Shown: positions 49,883 to 56,598 of the stretch, in pieces | Numbering within the stretch: position 1 is the first letter of the stretch | Layout of the letters: each line of letters begins with the position of its first letter | NCBI RefSeq assembly: GCF_032854445.1 | Contig: NC_088299.1 | Location: 1,771,001-1,835,000 of the forward strand | DNA: 64,000 nucleotides | Direction: 5' to 3' | Source: Liolophura sinensis | Taxonomy: Eukaryota > Mollusca > Polyplacophora > Chitonida > Chitonidae | The notes under the pieces: generated by a model | Databases searched by the model: none | Told to the model about the DNA's origin: nothing | What the model saw: only the letters and a program-made list of their open reading frames with translations | Position numbers and translations under genes: made by a program

Positions 49883-51296
49883 CCGTATATCATTTACACA
49901 GCTTTCTTTGGATATACTTATGCCTCTCTACAATGTCAACCTTTATTTACTTGTTTACGTAATTTATATATTTGTCGGGTTTTTACTTAATGCCACATTA
50001 AAAACTACATCTACATCAAATTAATACATCTGTTTATCATGCACACCAATATTTTCCCCAAACTACTCATTAGCTTTTGCAAAGCTTGTAAGATGTATCA
50101 GAAACAAGAAAAATCAGATATGCAAACAACTTCAATTATGCATACTGGCAACCCTGCAACTAACAGGAGCAGGTAAGCAAGTTGAACTACAACAACAAAG
50201 CAAATTTTGAGCTTTGTTAATTAAGTTTGTCTCCATCCGAAAGAAAATCTAATCTCTGCCAGACTTTTGCATGGTATTTTATTGTGATAAAGATGCTTTT
50301 GTGATCTGTACACTTGAATCAGTGACAGAAGATGTAGGCACAAAATGTGTCTTTCGCCAACTGTTCTTTTGATTTTAACCTCCATACACAGAAGATTTCT
50401 ATAAAGGACTCAGACTCTGATTGTGTCTGTTGAAAACTAACGCAATCGGAGTTACAAAACTTTTGTTAAAAAAATTCTGTATCAGTATTTTGACCCACAA
50501 TTTAAATAGTCTACATCCATGTATCGTCTGAATGACTGCTGGAGTGTACTGCAAGATGTCATGGTACACAACATACTTGAACATTATTTGTGATGTGATT
50601 GGTGTTTTACTCTGTACTCAAGAATATTTCACTTATACAACAGCAGCCAGCATTATGGTGGGAGGAAACCGGGCAGAGACCGGGGGAAAACCCACAACCA
50701 TCCGCAGATTGTTGGCAGACCTTCCGACTTACAGCTGGAGAGGAAGCCAGCATGAGCTGGACTTGAACTTCTGGGTCATTACACTGCACTAGTGCGCTAA
50801 CCAGCTGAGCCACGGAGGCCCCGACTTAAACATTATTAAATAGACTGCAACAGATTTTGTGACGAAGACATTAACACAACTAGTATATATAAATGCTTTA
50901 TACAAATATCTGTGGTAGATCAGAGCAACAATTCAGTCGTAAATCGAAAGAAAAAATGAAAATAAAATACTTTGTAATGAAAGTTATGCAAATAACTATT
51001 TACTTTACAGTTGAAATTATATGATTAACTGTAAAAAGAAAAAAACAAATTAACTAACCTGATTCACTCACCGACTTTACGTTTTATTCATGCTGGATTG
51101 AAATGGATGAGTAAATGTATATCAGACAAATAAATTAACCGAAGCCCGGTAAATGTGTACAGAGCTGACACACCAATTCCTATTCTGATGTACATGACTG
51201 ATATCTTAACTTTAGTAGCACTCACCTTTGTGCCTTGGCATGCAGGACGATAAGGCCTAGAAGAGCCAGTAAAACATGCTGGGGGTTTCCCATCAT
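26262..51296 (-). CDS. CD109: CD109-like thioester-containing protein, N-terminal half (14 exons, partial gene)
   Basis: This is the only gene I can assemble with confidence. Fourteen minus-strand exons (51226-51296, 48909-49063, 46046-46071, 44091-44241, 43570-43640, 42362-42413, 39560-39633, 38625-38664, 36169-36262, 33587-33683, 31927-31998, 31258-31401, 28709-28909, 26262-26363) join in frame to 450 codons without a stop. The product starts with a signal peptide, then MG1 (about residues 24-115), MG2 (from KTRSVFITTDKSIYKPGA), MG3 (from EEYTLPKFEV) and MG4 (from LEFINRPEFIKSGL to AEYNGVKATDYVSQQ). These landmarks are diagnostic of the alpha-2-macroglobulin/C3/CD109/insect TEP family. Family members are secreted or GPI-anchored, and many opsonise microbes or trap proteases through an internal thioester. 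The order and spacing fit CD109/TEP best; C3 or A2M identity is not excluded. MG5 onward, the thioester and the C terminus are not in the window as far as I can see. Confidence 0.92.
26755..26817. repeat. Short tandem duplication in intron 13
   Basis: ACTAATGTTACAGTTATTAC followed by CGG occurs twice in a row. It is flanked by loose repeats of GACTGA(T/C)GAC at 26480-26700. Confidence 0.75.
27718..28077. repeat. Copy 2 of the ~360-bp dispersed duplication
   Basis: Begins AAGATTCAAGAAAAGAGG and ends near GAGAAATTCCAAGTCA, in intron 13. It lacks about 10 bases present near the start of copy 1 and has scattered substitutions. Either a segmental duplication or two insertions of one short element. 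Confidence 0.88.
28709..28909 (-). CDS. CD109: CD109-like exon 13: MG4
   Basis: The longest exon found (201 nt, 67 codons), between CGTCTCTTTCAG| and |GTAAGA. It encodes LKLTQQDGSPLLDTGKKVTV, a variable loop, SDYSFSLPASGLLMIDHQT and NATNLRIE. The pattern V.QxDGxP(L/V) followed by a strand ending xxxPxSGxxxI is typical of MG4. One sequon (NAT) is present. Confidence 0.95.
30222..30398. repeat. 59-bp tandem triplication in intron 12
   Basis: CCTGCAGATCGCCTACTGGA begins copies at 30222, 30281 and 30340 (period 59). Copies differ by only a base or two, so the expansion is recent. Confidence 0.93.
30479..30503 (+). repeat. Poly-G-rich run
   Basis: TTTTTTGGGGGGGTGGGGGG and more G, in intron 12. 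Confidence 0.8.
31258..31401 (-). CDS. CD109: CD109-like exon 12: end of MG3, start of MG4
   Basis: Bounded by TTTCTCTTACAG| and |GTATAT. It encodes IVEAEVTDSLSGEKRKSSSK, then a linker, then LEFINRPEFIKSGLATRFQ. VEAxVTDSxTGxxR is the last MG3 strand and (F)xxxPxFxKPGL opens MG4. It is exactly 48 codons, phase 0 at both ends. Confidence 0.95.
31558..31670 (-). mobile_element. Family A SINE, 5'-truncated, in intron 11
   Basis: A (TTTA)n tail of at least eight units, then TTCAATTGATGTTTTTCTGC and the CACTTATACAACAGCGGCCA block; it stops at GGTGCGGGG. Confidence 0.85.
31927..31998 (-). CDS. CD109: CD109-like exon 11: MG3
   Basis: A 72-nt exon between TTTTTTTCTCAG| and |GTACGT. It encodes ISGVVNVDVRFPGGTFVSCG then ICAM. 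ISGxxxVxV corresponds to the MG3 strand that follows the exon 10 segment in CD109/A2M. Two Cys residues (SCGIC) lie close together. It is flanked downstream by a SINE tail and upstream by a 570-bp G-rich array in intron 10. Confidence 0.85.
32130..32697. repeat. G-rich minisatellite in intron 10
   Basis: About 570 bp of diverged units such as GGTGGGTGGTAGGAAGATGG and GGGTGGGTAGTTGGGGTGG. The plus strand is almost free of C. In the CD109-like pre-mRNA it is C-rich (CCCACCCAC). Open Pro/Thr/His-rich frames of about 200 codons on the minus strand arise from it and are not genes. Confidence 0.93.
33363..33403 (-). mobile_element. Tail fragment of a family B/C SINE
   Basis: GAGTGAATGCTTAGGGTTTA then ACGCTGAACTTAA, the 3' end shared by families B and C; the rest is absent. 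Confidence 0.6.
33587..33683 (-). CDS. CD109: CD109-like exon 10: MG3
   Basis: Bounded by CTGTTGGACAG| and CGCCAG|GTGATT. It encodes KYNIGTPVDGELVLTVRQER then DWYNIQKQTISRQ. The (A/T)xY.xGKPVxGxVxLxV pattern of MG3 is evident (YNIGTPVDGELVLTV). The donor GTGATT is weaker than the others; the next in-frame sequence reads on to a stop only about 80 nt later, but exon 11 continues the family pattern and phase 0 matches. Confidence 0.88.
34537..34711 (-). mobile_element. Family A SINE, 5'-truncated, in intron 9
   Basis: A (TTTA)n tail, TTGATTGGTGTTTTACGCCG, the full Meta-like body (GGGCACAGCCCGGGGAAC, ACCATCCGCAGGTTGCTGCC), ending near GGCGAGGAAGCCAGACATC. Little diverged. Confidence 0.9.
35583..35684 (-). 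mobile_element. Family C SINE 3' end with expanded (GAGT)n/(GA)n tail
   Basis: GAGTGAGTGAGTGAGTAAGT, (GA)n, then GTGCTTGGGGTTTAACGTCG, TACTTAACATTTCTTCAGTC and ATATGACGACGAA. Only the last 60-70 bp of the element remain. Confidence 0.82.
35861..36029 (+). mobile_element. Family A SINE with internal deletion
   Basis: GGGAGCCTCTCACCAATGGT, GAGTTCAAGTCCAGCTCATG, then a jump from GTGGGAAGGTCC straight to CATAATGCCGGCC, losing the central ~55 bp, and a complete tail ending in (AATA)n. Confidence 0.88.
36169..36262 (-). CDS. CD109: CD109-like exon 9: start of MG3
   Basis: The acceptor is ATTGTTGCAG-like (TATTGCAG|CT) and the donor GCCAA|GTAAGT. Joined to exon 8 it reads EEYTLPKFEVSVTMNPTF, the canonical EYxLPKFEV entry into MG3, then VVSSKDPMQITARVTA and two bases of Lys. 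Confidence 0.95.
36362..36410 (-). mobile_element. Family A SINE tail fragment
   Basis: AATTGGTGCTTTATGTCATA, CTTGAGAATATTTCACTTAT. About 100 bp upstream (in transcription) of exon 9's acceptor. Confidence 0.7.
37260..37530 (-). mobile_element. Family A SINE, full length, with target-site duplication
   Basis: (TTTA)n tail, body and tRNA-like head in intron 8. It is flanked by CTCATCAT at 37252-37259 and 37531-37538, a direct duplication that supports insertion by target-primed reverse transcription. Confidence 0.92.
38228..38352 (-). mobile_element. Family A SINE, 5'-truncated
   Basis: TTTATAGGATTGGTGTTTTA, CGCCATACTCAAGAATATTT, GGGTAGAGCCCGGGGGAAAC; ends at ACCATCCACAGGTG. Confidence 0.85.
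38625..38664 (-). CDS. CD109: CD109-like exon 8: end of MG2
   Basis: A 40-nt exon between CTAATTTCAG| and |GTATGT. It encodes GEETTETFQVEEY plus one base. FxVxEY is the last MG2 strand and runs into the MG3 opener (LPKFEV) supplied by exon 9, as in all family members. Confidence 0.93.
38787..38990. repeat. 20-bp tandem array in intron 7
   Basis: About ten copies of AAGTTGTGCAGCACATAAAC with few differences. Cys/Leu/Thr-rich frames on the minus strand come from it. Confidence 0.92.
39560..39633 (-). CDS. CD109: CD109-like exon 7: MG2
   Basis: Bounded by CCCTTTTTCAG| and |GTAAGG. It encodes GVVSGELELSTLTALGAWKI then KVTSV. The family pattern Gx(V/I)xxxxxLSxxxxLGxWxI is clear. The exon is 74 nt and ends in phase 0. 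Confidence 0.94.
39762..39797. repeat. Small GGGAGATAAT hairpin
   Basis: GGGAGATAAT and ATTATCTCCC flank a 16-base spacer. The GGGAGATAA motif also appears singly at 34086 and in inverse form at 3855, and may mark ends of a short DNA element family. Confidence 0.5.
40203..40803. repeat. 45-bp minisatellite in intron 6, about 13 copies
   Basis: Units of AAGTACTGATGTACGCTATT-AGATACACGCTTACTCAGTG-ACAGG, period exactly 45. The multiple of three keeps minus-strand frames open with a 15-residue repeat (SKRVSNSVHQYFLSL). No start, signal or domain suggests a real protein. Confidence 0.94.
40955..41836 (+). pseudogene. Decayed Penelope-like retroelement (reverse transcriptase C-terminal part)
   Basis: Broken plus-strand frames match the Penelope-like reverse transcriptase pattern. 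A first piece (to a stop at 41097) has LILHSNEFDFNYI, like the (L)xxNxFxFN block before the YxQxxGTAMG motif. A frame from about 41290 has SNSEIKFLDI, then after a frameshift YSKPTETYQYLHGGSAHYP, the KPTDTxxYLxxxSxHP signature. A third frame has IHFITTYHNRQKNMRNIL, like the IPFVxTYxP...I..IL block, and a fourth has YSRGNNLREILHKSKL, like RxxNLRDxLVxSxL. The GTAMG and FVRYIDD catalytic blocks are not visible, and 41100-41280 does not fit. At least three frame breaks make it inactive. It lies in intron 6, antisense to the CD109-like gene. Confidence 0.72.
42362..42413 (-). CDS. CD109: CD109-like exon 6: MG2
   Basis: A 52-nt exon between TTCCTTCACAG| and |GTAAGT. It encodes DPKGNKIKQWRDQLGQN plus one base of Gly. 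The DPKxNxIxQW pattern is characteristic of MG2 in CD109-type proteins. Intron 6 downstream (39634-42361) carries the 45-bp minisatellite and the decayed Penelope-like element. Confidence 0.93.
42705..42963. repeat. 14-bp / 28-bp tandem array in intron 5
   Basis: About 18 units of AAAGGC(A/C)(C/A)AACCAC, often paired as AAAGGCCAAACCACAGAGGC-ACAACCAC. It lies between exons 5 and 6. Confidence 0.9.
43042..43226. repeat. 62-bp direct duplication, 122 bp apart
   Basis: CTTGTAAAGTTCCACCTAAA to CTATTTGACTGGTGTTT (43042-43105) and CTTGTACAGTTCCACCTAAA to CTATTTGATTGGTGTTT (43164-43226). The duplicate includes the start of the following SINE tail. Confidence 0.85.
43204..43385 (-). mobile_element. 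Family A SINE, old
   Basis: TTTATCTATTTGATTGGTGT, CCTGGCAGAGCCTGCAGGAA, GCATTGGCGACACACTC. Internal deletions and heavy substitution. Confidence 0.72.
43570..43640 (-). CDS. CD109: CD109-like exon 5: MG2
   Basis: The acceptor is CATCTTTTGCAG|TG and the donor ATTTTG|GTAAGA. It completes a Val codon and encodes VKFRTFAVDVFLVPKNDPIT then VEIL. In the family the YKPG motif is followed by TVxFR, so exons 4 and 5 join exactly as expected (YKPGAT-VKFR). It ends in phase 0. Confidence 0.94.
43705..43937 (-). mobile_element. Degenerate SINE with family A-like ends
   Basis: TTTTGATTATTGTTTGCCAT and ACTCAGGAATATTCATGTGT at one end; AGCGCTTTAACCATTTGAGT-CAGAGAGGTCCC (tRNA-like head, minus strand) at the other. 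The middle is not alignable by eye. Immediately 5' of exon 5's acceptor. Confidence 0.55.
44091..44241 (-). CDS. CD109: CD109-like exon 4: end of MG1, start of MG2
   Basis: This exon is bounded by TCATCCACAG| and |GTACTG. It encodes IPNEVDESAKYYVRVQEGLS, then a linker with an NQT sequon, then KTRSVFITTDKSIYKPGA. The last stretch (TDKxxYKPG) is one of the strongest signatures of the alpha-2-macroglobulin superfamily and marks the opening of MG2. The exon is 151 nt and ends in phase 1. Confidence 0.95.
44470..44737 (-). mobile_element. Family A SINE, full length, 12-bp target-site duplication
   Basis: A complete copy in intron 3 with (TTTA)n tail and tRNA-like head. AAATACAGATAA flanks it at 44458-44469 and 44738-44749 without mismatch, so the insertion is comparatively young. 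Confidence 0.94.
46046..46071 (-). CDS. CD109: CD109-like exon 3: 26-nt microexon in MG1
   Basis: A 26-nt microexon lies between CTAAATTCCAG| and |GTAATG. With the base carried from exon 2 it encodes GTQAPFSLQ and restores phase 0. The (F/L)xLxIP pattern across exons 3-4 (FSLQ then IPNEV) is the usual end-of-strand motif of MG1 in this family, which supports a real exon despite its size. Gene predictors commonly miss exons this small. Confidence 0.8.
48106..48366 (-). mobile_element. Family A SINE, nearly full length
   Basis: TTTATTTATTTATTGGATTG, complete body, GGTGAGAGACTCCTGGGTCA and head GGCTGAGGCAGGGAGGCCCC. A few bases of the head are lost. In intron 2. Confidence 0.92.
48909..49063 (-). 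CDS. CD109: CD109-like exon 2: MG1, first part
   Basis: The acceptor is CTACCCTCAAG|C and the donor AGTG|GTATGT. The translation begins SILFTGLDSFRPGTNYEASV, matching the start of mature CD109/TEP chains, where a conserved (F/I)RPG(T/G)N motif opens macroglobulin domain 1. It continues with alternating beta-strand residues and an N-glycosylation sequon (NNT, in VNNNTGQV). The exon is 155 nt and ends with one base of a Gly codon. Confidence 0.9.
49620..49825 (-). mobile_element. Old family A-related SINE
   Basis: ATGAGGAAACCAAGCTGAGC, GTGGACCTGAGCTCACAGCG, GCATTGGTGGAAAGC and a head ACACGGCCACGGAGGACC. The tail is missing and divergence is high. Confidence 0.68.
49838..49882. repeat. (TA)n microsatellite
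   Basis: About 22 TA units in intron 1, directly next to the head end of an old SINE. Confidence 0.97.
50589..50822 (-). mobile_element. Family A SINE with 14-bp target-site duplication
   Basis: TGTGATGTGATTGGTGTTTT, full body with a short deletion after GAGCTGGACTTGAACT, and the head CAGCTGAGCCACGGAGGCCC. Flanks ACTTGAACATTATT (50575-50588) and ACTTAAACATTATT (50824-50837) match at 13 of 14. The (AATA)n tail has been lost or was very short. Confidence 0.92.
51226..51296 (-). CDS. CD109: CD109-like exon 1: start codon and signal peptide
   Basis: Two adjacent ATGs (51294-51296 and 51291-51293) open a leader MMGNPQHVLLALLGLIVLHA followed by KAQ, a typical secretion signal: short polar start, Leu-rich core and small residues before a likely cleavage near HA-KA or KA-Q. 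The exon ends CAAAG|GTGAGT at 51226/51225, leaving two bases (AG) of a Ser codon completed by exon 2. The gene is therefore secreted or membrane-anchored from the outside. No TATA box was assigned upstream. Confidence 0.88.
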
Positions 51297-52460
51297 GAGC
51301 AGCTAGCTTCGCTCCACCTCTGTATTACACCAAATATTTATTTAAGTCTGTAACTTGAAACACCACTTCCAAATTCCACCTGCAAGTAGAGAAGATATTA
51401 CTATAAAGTCTATGATATACATCACCTACCCTAAACGACATAAAATTTTGTCCACAAAAATGCAAAAAAATGTCACAAAATGGTATTTTTCGTGTTGAGA
51501 AAATGACAATTTCCCAATATAATATCATCCCTTGTTCCAAGCAAACCTTAAAATACCTTTCTAAAATCAACAGAAGTCTCGGAATCAAGAAAAATTTTAG
51601 TCATGGATGACACTTAGAGTTATTTAGGGCACGTATCGTAGTGGCATCACTCCGATAAAACCAATGATGTTCAATTTTAACAAGGGTGTTTTGGTTGTTG
51701 TTTTCTTTTGTCAATAAACCAAGCTCCAAAGGGCATTACAGCCGAGGAATAATCTAACTGCTTCTCTGGCATATGGTGTCACAATTTTAAGGCAGTTCTC
51801 TAAAACAAATTATTTTTATATTAAAGGTAACTAGAGAGTAGAGCCTGGTTTATAATCAGATACCAATGAGTGTGAGAATGAAATCTTTACCACACCTTAA
51901 AGTTGATTGTAGTGAGAGAAATGCTTTTGTGACCAACACACTTGAATTACTGGTTACTGAGACACCAGTATAATGAATTTTCTTTACCCCGAGGACATCT
52001 GAACCTCTGTTCCTTACATTTAAGGTCTCTGTATCAAGGTCATATATGGTGTGTGTTCCCACCTTTGACAGGAAAAAAAATGATATTAACTGGCGCAATA
52101 TCTGAGTGATAATTGAAACAATTCTCACCAGAAGATGCATAGTTTGTTAATAAAACAATGTACCGTATTTCATCTAATAATAACATTTTGCTTTAATAGT
52201 TTAACATTCATCCACCTTATAAGGCCACTTAAGAGTTTTTTGGGCGAAATTTGATTTCGATCTCTTATCATAACAAAATGAGTGTTCATTTCAAAATTAT
52301 GTATCTGAAAGTGCATTTTTAGAGGCCAAACTTAAGGTAAAATACCGTACCTGTATGTACATACAACCCACCGTTATTTTGTCTGTCAATGTCATTAACT
52401 TATAAGCATCTCTGTCAAAGTCATATGTTATATATTTAGTGTCAGTATCATGAGCTGTCA
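51297..52460. other. Upstream flank of the CD109-like gene
   Basis: The promoter and 5' UTR of the gene should lie here, but I could not assign a TATA box, initiator or start site. A 94-codon minus-strand frame at 51856-52140 is not recognised. Confidence 0.4.
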
Positions 52461-52811
52461 TGTCTTGGAGTTTAACATTGTACTTGATAATTCTTCAGTC
52501 ATATGATAACAAAGAGTCATTAGGTGTGTTCACATGCATATATATTGATATATTGTACACTGTGAGCCCATGCAGCCAAAGTGCTGCCAAAACTAAAGCA
52601 GCATGCCGAAGACACCAGACATGACAGCTCATGATACTGACACCAGGCCAACCAGTCACGTTTCTTTGCTCTAAACTCTCACTGCTCAGTGCCAGCGAGG
52701 CAGCAACAAGTACCACTTTTAAAGTCTTTGGTATGACCTGAATGGGCTTTGATCCGGAGGTCTCCCAACTTCTAGGCAGATGCTGTAACCATAAGGCCAC
52801 CGAAGCGATCT
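52461..52811 (-). mobile_element. Family B tRNA-derived SINE, full length
   Basis: Read on the minus strand it starts GATCGCTTCGGTGGCCTTAT-GGTTACAGCATCTGCC (tRNA-like head, A box) with GGATCAAAGCCCATTCAGG as B-box region, then a ~200-bp body and the tail GTACAATGTTAAACTCCAAG. About 350 bp, same family as 9790-10115. Confidence 0.85.
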
Positions 52812-53218
52812 ATTCACATGTACATATATATATATATATATAATGCAGAAACCTATGTCTATTGTTATCAAAATGAGGCACAAATAAATTAAGTCACTGT
52901 AATTCTTCTAATTTTGGGGATATCTGGTCTATTTGTTTCAGCCAATACACATGTGATTGTAACAGCAATATTCATTTTTTTCTTTTCTTTTTACAAGGTT
53001 ATAGTTCATGTAATGAACAACATATAAATATCTTTACTTTTCAGCCAAAAAAAAAAACCGAGAGAAATATAAGTTTTTGCTTTCAGCACAACTGATATCA
53101 ATCCCAAAAATGAAAAGAATAACAGTGTATTACATTAATATTCTGAGTGCTTCACTTTTACACTTTACTCATGCTAGTTTGAAATGAATGAGTAAACATC
53201 CATCAGGCAAAATTAACT

Positions 53219-54025
53219 GAAGCCTTGATGATGTTCACCTATATAACACAACCTTCTCTGCACACAAACGTGTACATCAGGCTACAAGTATTCCTGACCT
53301 CTCAATTAATACTTGCTGAAGCCTTGATGATGTTCACCTATATAACACCACCTTCTCTGCACACCAACATGTGTACATCAGGCTACAAGTATTCCTGACC
53401 TCTCAATTAATACTTGCTGAAGCCTTGATGATGTTCACCTATATAACACCACCTTCTCTGTACACCAACATGTGTACATCAGGCTACAAGTATTCCTGAC
53501 CTCTCAATTAATACTTGCTGAAGCCTTGATGATGTTCACCTATATAACACCACCTTCTCTGCACACCAACATGTGTACATCAGGCTACAAGTATTCCTGA
53601 CCTCTCAATTAATACTTGCTGAAGCCTTGATGATGTTCACCTATATAACACCACCTTCTCTGCACACCCACATGTGTACATCAGGCTACAAGTATTCCTG
53701 ACCTCTCAATTAATACTTGCTGAAGCCTTGATGATGTTCACCTATATAACACCACCTTCTCTGCACACCCACATGTGTACATCAGGCTACAAGTATTCCT
53801 GACCTCTCAATTAATACTTGCTGAAGCCTTGATGATGTTCACCTATATAACACCACCTTCTCTACACACCCACATGTGTACATCAGGCTACAAGTATTCC
53901 TGACCTCTCAATTAATACTTGCTGAAGCCTTGATGATGTTCACCTATATAACACCACCTTCTCTGCACACCAACATGTGTACATCAGGCTACAAGTATTC
54001 CTGACCTCTCACTTAATACTTGCAG
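53219..54025. repeat. 101-bp minisatellite, 8 copies, upstream of the CD109-like gene
   Basis: GAAGCCTTGATGATGTTCAC begins units at 53219, 53318, 53419, 53520, 53621, 53722, 53823 and 53924 (period 101, first unit 99). Each holds CACCTATATAACACCACC and CATCAGGCTACAAGTATTCC. Copies differ at a handful of positions. It lies about 1.9 kb 5' of the start codon. Confidence 0.95.
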
Positions 54026-54210
54026 GAGCCTTTCAATATACATATAACAATGTACATGTACGCATATATTATTAATTAAGGCCTTGAGCTACCATATACA
54101 TGTATATACAGATAACTATGTATCATAAATACCTTGGTTTATACAGTTATTTTTATCCAAGTCGAACATACAGTATCAGAACGTTGAAGATTTCTCATAA
54201 ATGTACATTC

Positions 54211-54490
54211 GGGGGGGCCTCACTGGCTCAGTTGGTTATAGCGTGCTAACGCAATGTAATGACCCAGGAGCCTCTCACCAATGCGGTCACTGTTTGTTCA
54301 AGACCAGCTCATACTTGCTTCCTCGTACGTGGGAAGGTCTGCCGGCACCCAGCGGATGGTCCCGTAACATGCGGATGAGTTTTCCCCGGGCTCTGCTCGG
54401 TTTCCTTCTACCATAATGTTGGCCGCTGTCGTATAAGTGAAATATTTTTGAGTATGCCGTAAAACACCAATCAAATAAATAAATAAATCA
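54211..54490 (+). mobile_element. Family A SINE, full length, with target-site duplication
   Basis: GGGGGGGCCTCACTGGCTCA-GTTGGTTATAGCGTGC head, body with a small internal duplication around GCGGATG, tail ending in AATAAATAAATAAA. GTACATTC flanks it at 54203-54210 and 54494-54501. Confidence 0.9.
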
Positions 54491-55016
54491 AACGTACATT
54501 CACATGGCCCATTTTATATGATACACATTTCCAAATGATAAGTCACTGATTTACATATACAATGAGAATGATAAACATGCAATAAAGAGACAAAAGCTTA
54601 ATGCTTTGAGATGATAATATCCGTTTTTACTGAATGGATGTTAACAGTTCTTTTTTTGTTCGGTTCTTCACTTTTTTTTTGTTTTTTGGAGTAGTAATTT
54701 TGGATAAATTTAACTTTTCTTGAAGAGATTACAAAATGATACGTATCTACTTTTAGTGCCAGCTACGGAAGCTTTTCTTCAAAGAATCTTCATAACACAC
54801 TGACTTGACTGAGATAGTAATGCATGTTTCCTTATAAACAGGTTTGAGCCTTCAGAATAATGTGTACATGGTTCTATATATGTATCAAGGTGAACAACAA
54901 AACCAAAACTGTCACATGAACAAAATGGTTCACATAAAACTCGAATGGTACTGGTATGCAACTTGCCTTCATGATGCAATGTACCAGGTATGAAGCAACA
55001 AATAAATAATTCCTAA

Positions 55017-55195
55017 AGACAGTATTATCGTTTTATAGGGATTACACTTTCTGAATATATAGCACAGATTCTAGTGCTGAAATTTGGCTGAGACCACTGC
55101 GGGTTTCGAGCCAGCGACCTCAGAGTCAGGCACCTAACCGACAGCAATACATGTCAACCGTCTAGACCACTCGACCAACAGGCCTTCCACAAAAA
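55017..55195 (-). mobile_element. Family D tRNA-derived SINE
   Basis: On the minus strand it begins GGAAGGCCTGTTGGTCGAGT-GGTCTAGACGG (A-box-like, Leu/Ser-tRNA style) and has GGCTCGAAACCCGC as a B box, then TTTCAGCACTAGAATCTGTG and TGTAATCCCTATAAAACG. A partial second copy follows at 55326. Confidence 0.75.
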
Positions 55196-55294
55196 TGGAA
55201 GGTAGTTGACCAGTAGACTTTACAGCGAACATGCATTACCCCTCTGATGATCACAAACGACGTCACTCCCTTAGGTGAATATATCAGATAGGTA

Positions 55295-55492
55295 TAGATG
55301 TCATTTAGAAAGTGGATTAAGTAACAGTATTATCGTTTTATAGGGATTACACTTTCTGAATATATTAGCACAGATTCTATTGCTGAAATTTGGCTGAGAC
55401 CACTGCGGGTTTCGAGCCAGCGACCTCAGAGTCAGTGTAATCCCTATAAAACGATAATACTGTTACTTAATCCACTTTCTAAATGACATCTA
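55295..55492. repeat. Inverted duplication with perfect 59-bp arms around a SINE segment
   Basis: Arms 55295-55353 and 55434-55492 are exact inverted copies (AAAGTGGATTAAGTAACAGT...). The 80-base centre plus the inner arm repeats the 55017-55126 SINE segment (TTTGGCTGAGACCACTGCGG). The outer arm includes flanking DNA not found in the first copy. This looks like a template-switch or fold-back event. Confidence 0.9.
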
Positions 55493-56463
55493 AGTCCTAA
55501 AGACAACAAAAAGGATACATGAATTTATCGAAACTGCGTTCCAAAGGGTAGCTTCATTGTAATCTGTAACTTCTTATCGTGAAGATTCATACCAAGTTTC
55601 AAGTAAATACAATATATGACTTTGAGAAAGAAAAAGTCGAAAATATGACAATACAGTTGGCATAAGTGTGAGGCAAATACCAACTGAACAATGCAAATTA
55701 GGATTTTTATATGTAAGTTGCCATGGTGAAGCCAGGCAGGCAAGATTCAGTTCAGTAAGAAGAGCCATTTGGAAAAAAAATCCATGCAACTAACTCTGGT
55801 GATGGATGGACATACAATTAAACAAACTGATGAAGTGACAAAAGAGGTGTAGTGTGTAGTTGCCCCCAGTACTGGTACGGGCTAACAAATGATCACAAAA
55901 TACCAGCAGCTGTCAAGCGCATCCATCATGGAAAACATCTACATGTGCGATCTATACAACAAAACAGCAGGGAATAACGCAATTCTTCTACATTTTGGGA
56001 CACTTGGTCTCCTTGCTCATATACCGTATGTATGTAATAATGACAGGCATACAACAATTTCTCATTTTTAGCATGGTTATACCATGGGAAAATATAAAAC
56101 CATGTATCATTACCTTTCTGAAAAAAAAACTGAGACAGAAATTCAATTTTTTGCCTTAAGCACTCATAATATCTTTACTGAAAATTTGAAGAATTTCAGT
56201 GTGACATGACACGGCTTACCAGTATTATCTACATGTACATGCTAGGCAGCAGATAGTAGAGATTCCAATAAGAGGACTCAAGAAAAAAAATTCTGCTTTA
56301 ACTTGCTACTAAAGTACTATAAAAGTGATTCCTTACACTACAACCATAATTTCATGTACAAAGCCATTATACAGAAGAGAAAAATATTAAAATTCACCAG
56401 ACAAATCTATTCAGCCAATATACATGCATAACAATTGTCACTACCTTCAAAATGTTGTAAAAT
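55493..56463. other. Non-coding stretch
   Basis: AT-rich; frames below 75 codons, none recognised. Confidence 0.5.
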
Positions 56464-56466
56464 CAC

Positions 56467-56598
56467 TATTTATTTATTTATTTGATTGGTGTGTTACGCC
56501 GTACTCAAGAATATTTCACTTATACGACGGCGGCCAGCATTATGGTGGGTGGAAACCTGGCAGAGCCCGGGGGAAACCCACGACCATCCGCAGGTTAA
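56467..56598 (-). mobile_element. Family A SINE, 5'-truncated
   Basis: (TTTA)n, TTGATTGGTGTGTTACGCCG, ACGGCGGCCAGCATTATGGT, AACCTGGCAGAGCCCGGGGG; ends at CCATCCGCAGGTTAA. Little diverged. Confidence 0.9.

Larger units (their letters stand above)
26364..51225 (-). other. Introns 1-13 of the CD109-like gene: contents
   Basis: Intron 1 (49064-51225) holds two SINEs and a (TA)n run. Intron 2 (46072-48908) holds one SINE at 48106. Intron 3 (44242-46045) holds one SINE with a perfect target-site duplication. Intron 4 has a degenerate SINE. Intron 5 has a 14-bp array, a 62-bp duplication and an old SINE. Intron 6 has a 45-bp minisatellite and a Penelope-like remnant. Intron 7 has a 20-bp array. Introns 8 and 9 have SINE pieces only. 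Intron 10 has a G-rich array. Intron 11 has a truncated SINE. Intron 12 has a 59-bp triplication and a poly-G run. Intron 13 has one copy of a 360-bp duplication. The remaining intronic sequence shows nothing I recognise. Confidence 0.75.
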
